Of a DNA stretch of 64,000 nucleotides, positions 1 through 11,264 are shown in pieces. The stretch's first letter is position 1. Each line of letters begins with the position of its first letter. A model generated the notes under the pieces. That model made no database searches. It was not told where the DNA came from and saw nothing but the letters and a program-made list of their open reading frames with translations. Made by a program: the position numbers and the translations under genes. Origin of the DNA: Ceriagrion tenellum. Its lineage: Eukaryota > Arthropoda > Insecta > Odonata > Coenagrionidae. The stretch spans positions 154,263,584 to 154,327,583 of the forward strand of contig OY720634.1 in the NCBI GenBank assembly GCA_963169105.1, given 5' to 3'.

Positions 1-61
1 TCCCCCAGAGTGTTTTGTCTGGTGCTACAATTACAGCAGCAGAGACGGATATCTAGCTTCA

Positions 62-478
62 GCATGTCCGCAGGCAAAGAGGGAGAGAGGATCACACTTT
101 GAGTGTGGCGCCATGGGACACCTGGTTCGAGACTGCCCACGGAAGAGATCTGTGCCAGATAGCACCACCCTTGCTGTCTTCGCGACAGCCCCACCGGTGG
201 AGAAGAGTGCAAGACCGGCCGTATCACCTTCAGTGTATTCTCTTAACTTTATGTTCACTATTAATTATGCAGATGGTACTTTGTCAAAGCATGAAATGAT
301 TAGATTGTTGGATTCTGGATCTCCAATCCACCTCATCAAGGCTAAGTTTATTCCTTCAGAATTCTATGAACTGGTGAGCAGTGAATTGAATTTTTGTGGT
401 ATTAATGGGTCTAAACTTCAAATAATTGCCTGTTTTACCTCCAATATTCAGGCCAATGGTATCTTGTTGCCCCTTTAA
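62..478 (+). pseudogene. Gag zinc knuckle plus aspartic protease relic (gypsy)
   Basis: The frame reads through a CCHC-like knuckle, HFECGAMGHLVRDC, at about 95-136. The first zinc ligand is His instead of the usual Cys, so this may be a mutated knuckle. About 60 codons later comes LLDSGSPIHLIK, where DSG is the expected catalytic triplet of a retroviral-type aspartic protease. The frame ends in a stop at 476-478. In Ty3/gypsy elements the knuckle binds genomic RNA and the protease processes the polyprotein. Seen: both motifs in one frame. Inferred: the gag-pol boundary lies between them. Confidence 0.8.
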
Positions 479-502
479 TTTTATGTTCTCCCAGATTCTA
501 CG

Positions 503-1432
503 ATGGCATACAGCTCTATCTTGGGTAGAGATTTCATTTCCTATCCTGATGTTAAGATTTCTTTCGGGAAGCAGGAAGAAGTGGAAGTTTTTCCTCTCAG
601 CAGTTCTGCCAATGAAATTCTAAATATTGACTGTGTAAGTGAGGATAATTGCATTGACAATGTTGTTATCTCTCCAAGTATTTCTGGTATTGATTCTGAA
701 AAGGTAAATAAAGTTATTTTGGAAAATTATTGCATTGGAAAGGTTCAGTCGCATGCATCTAAGACTGAATGTGAAATGAAAATCTGTTTGAGGCACGAGC
801 AGCCTTTTTATTTCAGTCCCAAAAGCTTGGCCTGTGATGAGAAATCAGAAGTAAATAAAATTAGTGATGAACTTTTGGCAAAAGGGATCTTAATACCAAG
901 TAATTCCCCTAATAGTATTTCCATTGTCCTAATAAAGAAAAATGATTGTAGTTACAGAATGTATGTTGACTTAGGGAACCAAACAAGTTGACGATCAAGG
1001 ATTATTATATTGCCACTCATTGACGATTGTATTGATCGATTGCAAGGGAAGAAATATTTCACTTGCCTAGACTTAAAAAATGGCTTCCATCATGTAAAAA
1101 TGCATGAATATTTCATCAAGTGCACTTCTTTTGTGACTCCAATGGGTCAGTATGAGTATTTAAGAATGCCCTTTGGATTGTGTAATGCCCCAGCTGTCTT
1201 TCAGCGATATATTGATGGATTGTTTAGGCCTTTGGTTGATGCAGACAAAGTTATTCTTAATTTGGATGGCATCACTCTTGCCACCAGTACTGTTGATGAC
1301 AACCTTAACATTCTTAGTAAAGTTTTGGATATTCTGGGAGCACATGATTTGCACCTCCGCATTGATAAATGTAGCTTTTTACAGTCATCAGTCTGGCATT
1401 TGGGGTGTTATGTTGATGAGGATGGCATTTAG
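503..1432 (+). pseudogene. Reverse transcriptase relic (gypsy)
   Basis: The first part (503-991) gives the connector between protease and RT and ends at a stop just where the palm begins. The second part (1010-1432) contains DLKNGFHHVKMHE, then EYLRMPFGLCNAPAVFQRYI, both classic gypsy RT blocks. The catalytic block that should read Y/F-x-D-D is NLDG here (about 1258-1269), so the second catalytic Asp is lost and the enzyme could not work. A stop codon ends the frame at 1430-1432 and the thumb region continues degenerate afterwards. Family assignment is firm; inactivity follows from the lost Asp and the stops. Confidence 0.88.
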
Positions 1433-2200
1433 CCAGATCCTAGGAATGTGGAAGCAGTTGTGAAGTACCCACCTCCACAGAATGACAAGGATGTCCATAG
1501 TTTTCTTTGTCTTATGTCATATTTTCGGAGGTTTATCCCGAATCGCTCAATGATTGCCAAGCCTTTATTTGACCTGCTAAGAAAGGGTGCTATCTTTTCT
1601 TTTTGAGCTAAAGAAATTGAGGCTTTTGACACATTAAAGTAAATGCTTTCTGTGCAGCCACTGTTAGCATTGTATTCTCCTAATGCTGGAACAGAGTTGC
1701 ATTGCGATGCAAGTGCTTAAGGGTTTGGTTCCATTCTAATGCAAAAGCAGTCTGATAACCATTTACTGTGTTTAATTTTAGTAAGAAAACTAATGATGCA
1801 GAATCGAGGTATCACAGTCACAAATTAGAGACCTTAGCCATTGTATATTCCCACCAGCGTTTTAGAGTGTATTTGTAGGGAATCAAAATTTAAGATTTTG
1901 ACAGACTGTAATGCCCTTAAGTTGACATTAGAAAAAAAAAGAACATTTATTCCAAGGATATCACGTCGGGCACTTTTCTTGCAAAATTTTGATTATCAAA
2001 TTGAGCACAGAGAAGGTTGCAAAAAGAAGCATGTGGATGCTCTGAGTCAATCCCAAAATATTTTAGTTCTTACTGGAAACAGTGTTGAAAGGAACTTGAT
2101 GTCGAAACTAGTTACGGACGAACAGATTGATATTTTAAGAAAGAAATTGGAAGAAAAAGAACACCCTGTTAGTGAATTAAGAAATGGAGTTCTGTAAAAG
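1433..2200 (+). pseudogene. RT thumb and RNase H relic (gypsy)
   Basis: Around 1688-1730 the sequence encodes LHCDASA, a stop, then GFGSILMQ, the conserved start of Ty3/gypsy RNase H. The open stretch 1841-2197 carries ILTDCNALKLTLEKK and later IEHREGCKKKHVDALSQ, matching the T-D-x-x-L and N-x-x-A-D-x-L-S blocks, with Asn of the last block replaced by His (KKHVDALS). RNase H removes the RNA strand during reverse transcription. Several stops and at least one frame change show that it is dead. Confidence 0.8.
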
Positions 2201-3326
2201 AAGCATGATGGTAGGCTACTGTTTTATATACCTCAGTCTATGAAGACAAGCATCATCAGTATGTTCCATGATAATGAAGGCCATGAAGGCATTGACAAGA
2301 CTTCCGAGCTTATCTTGTGTTCTTATTGGTTCCCCAACTTAAGAAAGAAAATTAAGGTCCACATTTAAAATAGTTTGAAGTGCTTGGAATATCCCCAAAA
2401 AGTGGTAAACCTGAAGGTCTTCTGCATAATATCCCCAAAGGTTCAACACCGTTTGAAATGCTTCTGAAGTAGACCATTATGGTCCATTGCCAAGTACCAG
2501 GGGAAAGAAAAAATTTGTGTTTCTAATTGTTGATGGTTTTTCCAAATCTGTCCAGCTGTTTCCGACCAGAAGTACTAGTTCGTCTGAGGTTATAAAATCC
2601 ACTAAAGAATTTATTGCACACTATAATTGTCTGAAGAGTATTGTGGCAGACTGAGGATCTGCATTTACTTCTGATGTTTTCAAATATTTGTGGATTCTTT
2701 TGATATTAAGCTGATTTTGATAGCAACAGCAACAACACAGGCAAATGGGCAGGTTGAGAGAGTCAACTGTTCCCTGACACCAATGCTATCCAAATTATGT
2801 GATTCACCTAGTAAATGGAATGAATATCTTGCTGATGTAGAGTTTGCATTAAATAACACTGTGTGTATATCCACTGGAGATACCTCATGTAGACTAGTTT
2901 TTGGGTTTAATCAAAGGAGGCGATTACCCGACCGCCTTGCAAATTTCTTGCAGTATGAAGTGATATGCACTGAAAGTGACCTCGCAGGTATGCGTGAAAG
3001 GGCATCACGAAAAATAATACCAACCCAAGATGCCAATAAATAAGAAGCATAAATGTGCGACTGTGTTCCGTGAAGGTGACTTTGTTCTCATGAAAAATGA
3101 TGATGTGACACCTGGTGTGAATAAAAAATTGATTCCAAAGTTTAAAGGACCTTTTGTTGTGAAGTCAGTTTTGCCAAATGACGGATACATTATTACTGAT
3201 ATTGAAGGATTCGAAGTGTCCAGGAATCCATATGAAGGAGTAGCTTGTGCAGCTAATTTACGCCATTGGTCTGATGAAGGGTATCATTTTTGTATAAGCT
3301 TCACAAACAATTTTGTTTTCCATTAG
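2201..3326 (+). pseudogene. Integrase relic (gypsy)
   Basis: An HHCC-like zinc-binding segment (about 2225-2390) is followed by DHYGPLPSTRGKKKFVFLIV near 2471, then a block near 2649 reading ADxGSAFTSDVF with a stop in place of the usual Gln, and TQANGQVERVN near 2736-2766. The D, D and E of the DDE core can all be recognised, although in different frames. The 3030-3326 frame, with KFKGPFVVKSVLPNDGYII, is the C-terminal SH3-like integrase tail. No chromodomain was seen. Stops and frame changes make it non-functional. Confidence 0.85.
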
Positions 3327-3396
3327 TAAAGTGAGCATTATTGAATATTTACCCTTAATGATTCTTGTACCCAAGGCTCATGTTAACATGTTATGC

Positions 3397-3404
3397 CTTA
3401 TGAC
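3397..3404. repeat. 8-bp target site duplication, left (hAT)
   Basis: CTTATGAC lies directly before the left terminus of the hAT element and is repeated exactly after the right terminus. Eight bases is the usual hAT duplication length. Confidence 0.85.
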
Positions 3405-3639
3405 TAGAGACCTGTAAAAGGCGGGGTTATTTTTTAGCCGGAAGTGGTGTTATTTTTTGCAAAAGTGGTGTTATTTTATCCTGAAATCGGTGTTATTTTC
3501 ACGACAAAATATTTGGTGTTAATTAAGTGCCCTACTCTTGTAGGCCCACCTGTTGGCAATATTTATTGATCTGTTGGTCAAGAAAATTTGACATAGAACC
3601 TGGTCATGAAAACATAAAAAAAATATATATACATTTACA

Positions 3640-4170
3640 CAGTTTACACAATACAAACAACATATAATACAAACTCTTACATATCAAGATACTTTAATCA
3701 TAGCATTAGAGTTGGTCAGAAAAGTATTCTTTGACACTGTAGTAGGATTTGTTGAGCAACAGTTTCTTTAATTGACATTTGAATGAGTGGGGAGATTTAA
3801 TTAACTTAACAGATTGGGGCAATCTATTGTATACAAGGGATACAGAGTGATGCGGTCCATGTTGGGCAGCAGTCAGATTATAATTGTGTAGATGAATGTG
3901 ATTCTTGGATCGAGTGGAGTACTGATGAATGGTGGAACTTAGTGGAAACAGAGAGGGATTGTTTTTTACAAAGGTGCAGCATTGTATAATATACAAACAG
4001 GGTACAGTAAGTATATTAAGTGCTTTGAAGAGAGGTCTTCCAGGTGCTCTGATGGATACTCTAGCAATGGCTTTAATAGATCTTTTTTGGAATGAGAAAG
4101 CTTTAGTTGCAGCATCCAATAAGTTCTTGCTAAGATGCCATTGACAAGGGAAAATAGCATGCTAAGTTCA
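3640..4170 (-). pseudogene. LINE reverse transcriptase C-terminus, jockey/CR1-like, inside the hAT element
   Basis: The minus strand encodes AATKAFSFQKRSIKAIARV, then RPLFKALNILTVPCLYIIQC, and later NRLPQSVKLIKSPHSFKCQL. This is the standard C-terminal tail of jockey-superfamily LINE polyproteins (a K-R-AIR-I-like block, P-LF--L-IL-L, and the NLLP-like block near the end). Only this tail is present, as expected for a 5'-truncated insertion. Its 3' end points left, with an A/T-rich stretch near 3615-3640. I did not find a convincing target duplication. Confidence 0.75.
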
Positions 4171-4297
4171 CATTTTATATTTTTCTACATTTCACATAAC
4201 CAACTTACAAAAAGATACAAATTACACTAAAATGTCCATATTTTTAAATGAAAAAATCGCCAGTGTGGCCAAATTTTCTTCTTTTAGATTTCTTCTC

Positions 4298-6200
4298 CTA
4301 TGTTTTAGCACAGTGTTGTAGGAGGAAAGAAATCTCTGAGTCCACATTTGCACAGGGTGTCCAAATGGCTTCCAGGCACTTAAATACAAATGATGGTTCA
4401 CACAATTTTAGTACCTGAATTGCTTTTACTATATCCACTGAACCCTTGGAATTTTGTTGCTGCAATATTCTATATAATTCTCCTAACCTCAACATCAAAT
4501 ATCCTGACTCAATGGACCCTAGGCCATGAACTTTTTTCAATTATGTGACTAAGTTGGGGCTCACCTCCATTGTGAGAACTTCTTGAGGGTCAAAACAGAT
4601 TTTTTCAAATATTTTTCTACTTGGGTCTTCTACTATATGAGAACTAAGTTTCATTGATACCTTTAATGCCATCTGCACTAGTATCGACTTTACAGCTGCA
4701 GCTTTAGAAGTTGTCCTGCCTTGCAAGGAATTAATAGTTTTCTAAAAAAAACCACTCTGAATATTATCGAGACTCATTTTTAACTTTTTCAGCACTCTAT
4801 GTAATGTGTGTCCATTAGGATAGCTTGATTCTCCAGTAATTTAATCAAGTCAACCAGCTGTTTCCCATGCTCCATTACAAACATTGCTTGGCATTGAATA
4901 GAGTCAATAACATCATTATTTAAAGAACAAAAGTATCCTATACCTGAATTGTGTATCACCTTCATTTCTTCAGTGTTACAGAAGTCAAAATGTGTTGAAT
5001 ATAATCCACTAAGTAAAAAACACTAAGGAACCAAGAGTTCCATCTGGTGACAACAGGGATAGGGAATAATGCACAACTCTTTTTATTTCTGTCAGCAAAA
5101 AATTTTGAATATAAATGTTTTCTTTTTCTTGAATGGAAGAATAAACTTTTGGTCATCAGTAGGTACTGCTCTATTAAGTTCAGTCATCTCATGGATCCAA
5201 ATATTTCCTACAAGATTCAATTTGTGAGCCCAACATTGGTTGTGGATTAACTCCTCATCAAAAATCAGTTTTAAGCCTGTTACACACTTAGTCATATATC
5301 TAGCTGAATCTGTTACAACACTTTTAACATCAGAGTATAGTACCTACATTACAAACCTTTAGGGACTCAAGAATTGCCCTAATATATTGGGTTGCATTGG
5401 CAAATTCTAGAAAGTGGACACCACCAACAAGTAACGGCTGTGTATTGAAATCTTTAAATATCCTAAACAATACCACAAATACACATCTGCCAGTTTTGTT
5501 TGTGGTTTTATTGCAAAAAATATCAATGGGCTTCCCTTGAACTGCTTCTTTCACTTCTTGAATTCGGTCATTGGCCAGATCATTAACATATTTTTTCGAA
5601 GTGTTCTAGCATGGGGTAAGTCACCAGCCCCAATTTAATTGTAAATAAAAAAGAAGAGGTTAATGAATTCTAAATGACAAAGAAATTGCAGGATTCAGAA
5701 GTTTTGGTCAATATTCATAGGAACCTTTTATGCTAGTATGCATTATGAAATGGGTAGGTATACGAAAAACACAGAAAAAGTATCACTAATAATCTGGTGC
5801 AGCTACTAATAACATCATTTTATACGAACCTTCAACATATTTATTTAACCACCTTCTTATATTTGGATTGTCCACCTTCTCAACGGGGATGTTTGCTTTA
5901 ATGAAGGTCTCTGTTGTGTCTTTCGATAATGTGCAAGAGGCATCTCTCTTCTTGGTTGTTTGAAGCAGTTTTGATATGGATGCTTGCCGTATAGTTCCAC
6001 TTAAACCGGCAAAATTATTTCCAACATTAGCCTTATATTTTTCACTCAAAATGTGTTTCGTGCAGCTGTCCTTCCTTTCCCACGAGACTGTGGTGTTGCA
6101 AAAACGACAAAGAATTTTTTTTCATCAGTACAATATAATGTCGAAATTCCGCCTCGCGCTGCTTTGCCGTCACCGTCCACTTCGGCATGATATATTCTGA
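4298..6200 (-). pseudogene. hAT transposase relic with CGGBP1-like N-terminus
   Basis: Reading leftward from about 6200: a zinc-finger segment with CRFCN and a downstream His (about 6025-6115) but a frame change just before it; then ETFIKANIPVEKVDNPNIRR at about 5846-5905, which closely resembles the I-P-L-E-K region of vertebrate CGGBP1, itself derived from a hAT transposase; then HNQCWAHKLNLVGNIW near 5200; VTRWNSWFLSVFYLVDYI near 5000-5055, the TRWNS block seen in many hAT-derived proteins; and ALKVSMKLSSHIVEDPSRK near 4610-4665. The frames are broken by stops and shifts, so the gene is dead. It lies wholly inside the TIRs. Confidence 0.8.
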
Positions 6201-6591
6201 TGAATGTGATACAACTGTCATAAAAGAAAATCACTTTGCCGATGACTTCAACGACGGTATGCCGTTTTGAACACGCTGTGTAATTTAGAGCTTTCCCGGG
6301 ATTATTTCAATGAGAGCGCCGCGAGTGGCGATTTCATGAACTACGTAGTGGGAATTTGGTAGACATCTTAAATGGAAAAAAAGGGAGGCGTCTTTTTTAA
6401 CTCGAATTTGTTCCTTTGTAGACATCATTTTCACGAGGAAGCCATCTTTATTTCAACTAGTTCTGTTTTAACAATTTTTCTACCGAAATTCGCGTTCGAA
6501 ATGTTGAAATTCGTGGTAATATACAAAATTCGCGTTTCGCGGAAAAACCTCAGAATACGCCTAAAAATTCGCATTATTTTGCATGTCCCTA

Positions 6592-6599
6592 CTTATGAC
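6592..6599. repeat. 8-bp target site duplication, right (hAT)
   Basis: CTTATGAC follows the right TIR and equals the copy at 3397-3404. Confidence 0.85.
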
Positions 6600-6889
6600 C
6601 ATAATGAAACCTTATGATATAATTTTTTGCCTTATGTACTCAATGTGATTTTATGCCTTATGTCCAAATATTATGTTATGTTTTCATACCAAATGATTAT
6701 TGCTCTTGTTCACCTCACGGTGATAAGTCTCTTTATTGTGATCGGGGCGATCACATGAGTCAGAATGGCCGACTGTAGCAGTCTCAGTAGTGCTATGAGT
6801 GTCTCAATATGACACTGCTCTTCCTAGTCCGCCACTCGATTGCAGCTCTATATGTGCGGAACCACCGAGGTCATCGTCGAACATTAGAA

Positions 6890-7512
6890 GGATAAGAGGA
6901 GACATAATCAGAGAAGTGCCGGGCAAGAAAAATGTAATAGAAATGGGGACTGGAATGCAGTAGTGGGGGAAGGGAGGGTTTGGATTAGGAACGAGAAATG
7001 ATCGTGGAGAGAAGGCAGTTGAATTTTGGAGGAGAAATAAATTAATAGTTACAAACAGTTGGTTTAAACACCATTGCAGGAGGAGGTACACATGGGACAT
7101 GCCGGGAGACACTGGGAGATACCAAAGTGACTATATCATGGTTAGTCCAAGATTTAGGAACAGTGTGAAGAACTCATGGACCTATCTGGGGACTGATGCA
7201 GACTCTGATCATTATTTAGTAATGATGAATTGTGAGGTTAGATTCAAAAAGTTAAATAAAAGCAGGAGGATGAAGAGGTGGAGCCTGGAAGCATTGAAAG
7301 GGGAGAAAAGGAGGGAATACCAAGAGATAATGGTTGAGAAAATAGGAGAAGCCAAAGAAGCAGGAACAATCGAGGAAAAGAGGGAGAATATTAAAACAAG
7401 CTTTGTAAGAACGGCTGAGAAAACAATAGGAGTAGCGGAAATGAGGAGGGTAAAGAAGCAGTGGGTTACAGAAGAAATGATTATGAAAATGGAGAAAAGA
7501 AGGAATTGGTGA
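6890..7512 (+). pseudogene. LINE endonuclease C-terminal half
   Basis: Past a degenerate stretch comes the sequence WRRNKLIVTNSWFKHHCRRR, then YTWDMPGDTGRYQSDYIMVS and, near 7185-7225, DADSDHYLVMM. SDYI and SDH are the conserved end of the apurinic-type (exonuclease-endonuclease-phosphatase) domain that nicks target DNA for LINEs; the final D-H is part of the active site. The N-terminal half of the domain is missing or unreadable. The basic, Glu-rich stretch 7250-7512 is the linker to the RT. A stop at 7510-7512 separates it from the next frame. Confidence 0.75.
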
Positions 7513-7879
7513 AATGTCAACACTGACAAGGGTAGGGTGAAATACAAGGAGCTAAACAGTCAACTACGGTGAATAACCAATTGGGCAAAGGAAAATTGTT
7601 GGAGAAGGCAATGCGAGGAAATAGAGAAACTGCAAAAGGAAGGGGAAGTGGGTGTGTTATACGCTAGGGTAAAATTGCGATCAGAAGGTAAGCGAGGGCA
7701 AGCGGTACCAAAGATTTTAACCAGTTTAGAAACCAATGTTTAAGGATAAGAGAATGGTAGAATGGTAACTGAGTGGGAAGATATCCTAGAAAGATGGCGA
7801 GAATACGCAGAGGAGCTATATGGCAGTGATGATAGGGCAGCTAATTTAGGTATAGGGGATGAGGGAACACTAGAGGAAG

Positions 7880-9360
7880 ATTACCGATTTGGCCAATGAT
7901 ACTTGACAGTGAAAGAGAGAAAGCATTGAAAGAGATGAAGGCAAGAAAAGCTGTAGGAGTAGATAACATACCCTCGGAATTGCCAAAGAGTTCAGGAAGT
8001 AAAGGTAGGCAAGCTTTTATCGAACTTATATGAAGGATCAACGAGGAAGGAGAATGGCCAGATAACTTTGTGAAAACAGTATTGATTCCTATCCTGAAAA
8101 AGAATGCATCACAATGTGAGGGCTACAGAACAATTAGTTTAATTTCACACGCAGCCAAAGTTTTACTTTGAATAATCAATAGAAGGTTGGAGAGTAAGGC
8201 CAAAAACTACTTAGACGATGACCAGTTTGGAAGGGAAGGTCAACTTGGGATGCAATAGCAGCGATGAGAATACTTATAGAAAGAAACATAGAGTATAATC
8301 AGGATTTTTTTGCATGCTTTATTGATTTTAAAAGGCTTTGACAGAGTAAACTGGAATAAATTAACATAGGTACTAGGGAAAATGGGAATAGATTGGCGAG
8401 ACAGGAGACTAATTCGAAACTTATATATGTATGATGCAAAAGGCGCAGGCGAGGATGGCTGATGGTGAATCAGAGTGGGCAACTCTAGGTCACGGGGTAA
8501 GGCAAGGGTGCCTGTTTTCGCCATTACTTTTCAACATTTATGCTGAGAAAATGGTAATACAGGCATGGGAAGAACTTGAGGTTGGAGTCAAAGTGGGAGA
8601 GCATCTTATAAAATCAGTTACATTCGTGGACGATCAGGCATTGGATAGTGGATCTGCGAAGAGACTACAAGCTTTGGTAGATGCTTTAGAAATGCAGTGT
8701 GGGATATTTGGAATGAAGATAAATCATAAGAAAACAAAAGTAATGAGGTGATCTTGGACAAAGAAAGCTAGGTTTGTGATTAAAGTTGGAGGACACAAAC
8801 TAGAGCAAGTAGAACAGTTTTATTACTTAGGTAGCACGCTAGAGGAAAGTGGGCATTGTAGCAAAGACATACGGAAGAGAATAGCACTAGCTAAGGAGGC
8901 GTTTAGCAATAGAAGAGAGATGACGACGAAGACAATAGGTAAGGAAGTGAAGAAGAGGCTGGTGAAGAGCTTGATATGGAGCGTTGCGTTGTATGGGTCA
9001 GAAACGTGGACCCTGAGAAAGCAGGACGAGAATAGGCTGCAGGTATTTGAGATGTGTGTGTGGAGAAGGATGAAAAAGGTTAGGTAGATGGAAAGGAAGA
9101 CTAACGAGGAAGTGCTTAAGATGGTTGGCGAGGAAAGGAAACTTTTGAATGAAATCCCGGATAGGAAGAGTAGATGGCTGTAGGATGTAATAAAGGGTAA
9201 TGGGTTGCTGAAGAGTGTGATAGAGGGAAGGATGTTGGGCAAGCGGGGAAGGGGAAGAAAGAGAATAGGTTTCATGGACGGGATGAAGAAGGGTAGATCT
9301 TATGCAGAGGGGAAGAAGGTTATACTATAGGGAGATAGGCCACTGAATGTGTAAAAGACT
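7880..9360 (+). pseudogene. LINE reverse transcriptase and C-terminal region
   Basis: Segments in order: KEMKARKAVGVDNIPSEL near 7930-7980; a region with multiple stops at 8160-8400; then 8431-8751 with VRQGCLFSPLLFNIY and the catalytic block FVDD at 8623-8634 (usual Y/F-A-D-D), followed by INHKKTKVM; then 8776-9087 with FYYLGSTLEESG and LYGSETWTLRKQ, the thumb and connector. A tail around 9240-9270 with GKRGRGRKR matches the G-R-P--R block near the end of such proteins. The catalytic Asp pair survives, but stops make the gene inactive. Confidence 0.85.
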
Positions 9361-9424
9361 GGGAGGAGATTCTCTGATATTTAACAAAATCTACCTTTAC
9401 TGGTAGAGTACATTATGAAAATAA

Positions 9425-9570
9425 ATTGATTAACAGTGGCAAGAGTGTGCAAAAAGTGTGCAAGAGGTGTGCATGAAAAATGGGCAAGAAGTGTGTAAAG
9501 ACTTTGCATCGTAATATTCAGAAAGAAGTGAGCAGAAAGAGTGTAAGAGTGTGCAAAGACCAGCATGAGC
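9425..9570. repeat. Degenerate GTGTGCAA-type short repeat
   Basis: The motif GTGTGCAA and close variants recur irregularly about seven times. It lies between the LINE 3' end and the satellite, and could be the decayed tail of that LINE or an independent simple repeat. Confidence 0.5.
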
Positions 9571-9654
9571 ATTTTCTGTACACCTTTTTCACATGATATG
9601 CACATTTTATTTTCACCAGAGTAAACAGCATCATAAAAAATGGAAAAGAATGGA

Positions 9655-10765
9655 TCTACAGAAAAAGTCAACACCTGTAAGTGCTTGGGTATATTTCTTA
9701 CTTATAAAATGTCCTGAATAGAGCATATTAATTTATCCACAATGGTAACTAGCCAAGTATTAAAAGTAATATTATTAATTTTTCAACTCTTGGACTGCTA
9801 ACAAAAAGCAACTTAAAAAATTAAATAGAAATCTACAGAAAATGTCAATACCTGCAAGTCCTTGGGTGTATTTCTGAGATAACAATTGGAATTGCCTTGA
9901 TTATAACAACATAATTTCCTCAGCATGGTGACTAGCCAGGTACTAAATGTACCCAAAGTCATTTTTAACCCATGGATTGCCAAAAAGAAGTATCTTAAAA
10001 TATGAAAAGGAAATCAAAAGAAAAAGTCAAATTCTGCAAGTTCTTGGATAAATTTATGAGTTATAAATATTCCTGAAGAGAGAATACAAATTTCCTTGCC
10101 ATGGTGACTAAACAAGTATTAAACGTAACAGTATACATTTTTAAACTCATTACCTTCCATCAAAAACCATCTTAAAAATGGAAAATAAATCTTTCAAATA
10201 ATCAATCCATGTAAGTTCTTGGGTATATTTCTGAGTTAAAGAAAGTCCTGAATACATAAATATTATTTCTTCACCATTGTATCTATCCAAAATAAAAAGT
10301 AATAATATTCGTTCTTCCATTCATGGACTGCCATCAGAAAGAATCTTAAAGGGAGGAAAAGAATTCTACTTAATAAGTCAACACTAGTGAATCCTTTGGT
10401 ATATGTCTGATTTATAAAATGTCCACAATGGAGCACATTAATTTCCTCACTATGGTGACTAGCCAAGTACTAAAAATAATTATGTATCTTCATATTTTAA
10501 CTCAAGGACTGTCATCTAGATGACAGAATTCAATAGCTGCAAATTCTTTGGTATATTTCAGAGTTATAAAATGTCCTGAATAGAGAATGCAAAATTCCTC
10601 ACCATACGGTGACTTGACAAGTGTAAAAAGCAATATTATTCTTTTTTCAATTCTTGAACTGCCATCAAAAAGTATCTTAATAATGGAAAAGAAACCTACA
10701 GAAATAATCAATGCCTGCAAGTTCCCGGATATATTTCTGAGTTGTAGATTGTCCTGAATAGAGCA
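9655..10765. repeat. Satellite array, ~178-bp monomer, about 6 copies
   Basis: A landmark like CTTGGGTATATTTCTGAG recurs at about 9680, 9859, 10039, 10214, 10392, 10544 and 10721. Spacing is about 175-180 bases, with one short step near 152. Each monomer also holds a TCCTGAATAGAG-like block, a CATGGTGACTAGCCAAGTA-like block and a CTGCCATCAAAAAG-like block. Monomers are diverged, so the array is old. It ends abruptly at about 10765 in another LINE fragment. Confidence 0.85.
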
Positions 10766-10789
10766 TACTCAGTCAGCACAGAAAATATG

Positions 10790-11230
10790 GCCAAGCTGTG
10801 GCTAAGCATTATGGCCACTCTCCCCGCTTAACTGTATGGTAATGAAACATGGGTTTGTCAGGGTAGACAAAATAGTAGACTAAGCGCCGTGGGCATGAGT
10901 TATCTGAGGAGTGTTTGTGGCAAGAGTAGGATGGATAGGGTCAGAAATGAGTGGGTAATAAATGAATGTGGTTTAGATGCACCAGTAATGGACATATCGG
11001 AAAGGAGTGTGCTTCATTGGTTTGGCCATGTTGAGAGAATGGATGAGAGTTGAATAACGAAACATATATAAGAGTTAAATGAATGGTGCAAGGGGGAGAG
11101 GTAGGCCAAGAAAGTTGTGGTTGAGGAAAATCTTAGGAGGAGGAATATTAGGAGTCTTAAAAACAGGAGGGCGTGTATGAAACAGTGTATGGGGGTAAAT
11201 GAGGCAAAAGAGGTTTGCAAGGATGGGTCA
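10790..11230 (+). pseudogene. LINE C-terminal fragment, craniofacial-type
   Basis: Translated with frame changes, the strand gives a C-Y-G-x-E-T-W-like block, SYLRSVCGKSRMDRVRNEW, VLHWFGHVERMDES and GRGRPRKLWLRKIL. This is the characteristic end of LINE polyproteins in the same broad group as 6890-9360, but from a different family (different wording of the same blocks). No RT core is present, so it is a 5'-truncated copy. It directly abuts the satellite array on its left. Confidence 0.75.
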
Positions 11231-11264
11231 GTATGGAGGAAATTATTGAAGCAGAGTTAGGTGT

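Larger units (their letters stand above)
1..3330 (+). mobile_element. Degenerate Ty3/gypsy LTR retrotransposon body
   Basis: The order zinc knuckle, protease, reverse transcriptase, RNase H, integrase on one strand is the Ty3/gypsy order. All domains are present but split by stop codons and frame changes, and the element runs off the left edge of the window, so the start of gag and the 5' LTR are not visible. No 3' LTR was identified after the integrase tail. The next element, a hAT, begins about 75 bases after the last coding frame. The damage to every domain makes it an old, inactive copy. Confidence 0.9.
3405..6591 (-). mobile_element. Complete but inactive hAT transposon with terminal inverted repeats
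   Basis: The left end reads TAGAGACCTGTAAAA and the reverse complement of the right end reads TAGGGACATGCAAAA (12 of 15 identical). Both ends are flanked by the same 8-bp CTTATGAC. TAG-starting imperfect TIRs with an 8-bp duplication are typical of hAT elements. The transposase-like coding remains lie on the minus strand. The 3.19-kb element also contains a minus-strand LINE fragment near its left end, so the original transposon was shorter. It sits about 80 bases after the gypsy body. Confidence 0.85.
6890..9375 (+). mobile_element. LINE of the craniofacial-type (RTE-like) group, 5' truncated, inactive
   Basis: One strand carries the end of an endonuclease domain, a linker, a reverse transcriptase and the C-terminal region, in the usual LINE order. 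Stops occur in all parts. The clade is uncertain: the FVDDQALDSGS and GSETWTL blocks resemble the RTE/craniofacial development protein 2-like elements common in arthropod genomes. The 3' limit near 9375 is set by the end of recognisable protein similarity. Low-complexity and satellite DNA follow. Confidence 0.8.

Noticed and set aside
3331..3404. 3' LTR of the gypsy element
   Set aside because: Only ~70 bases separate the integrase tail from the hAT element, and no TG...CA-bounded repeat could be matched to another LTR in the window.
9655..10765. CRISPR array
   Set aside because: The unit is ~178 bp, diverged throughout and without short exact repeats separated by unique spacers; the organism is eukaryotic.
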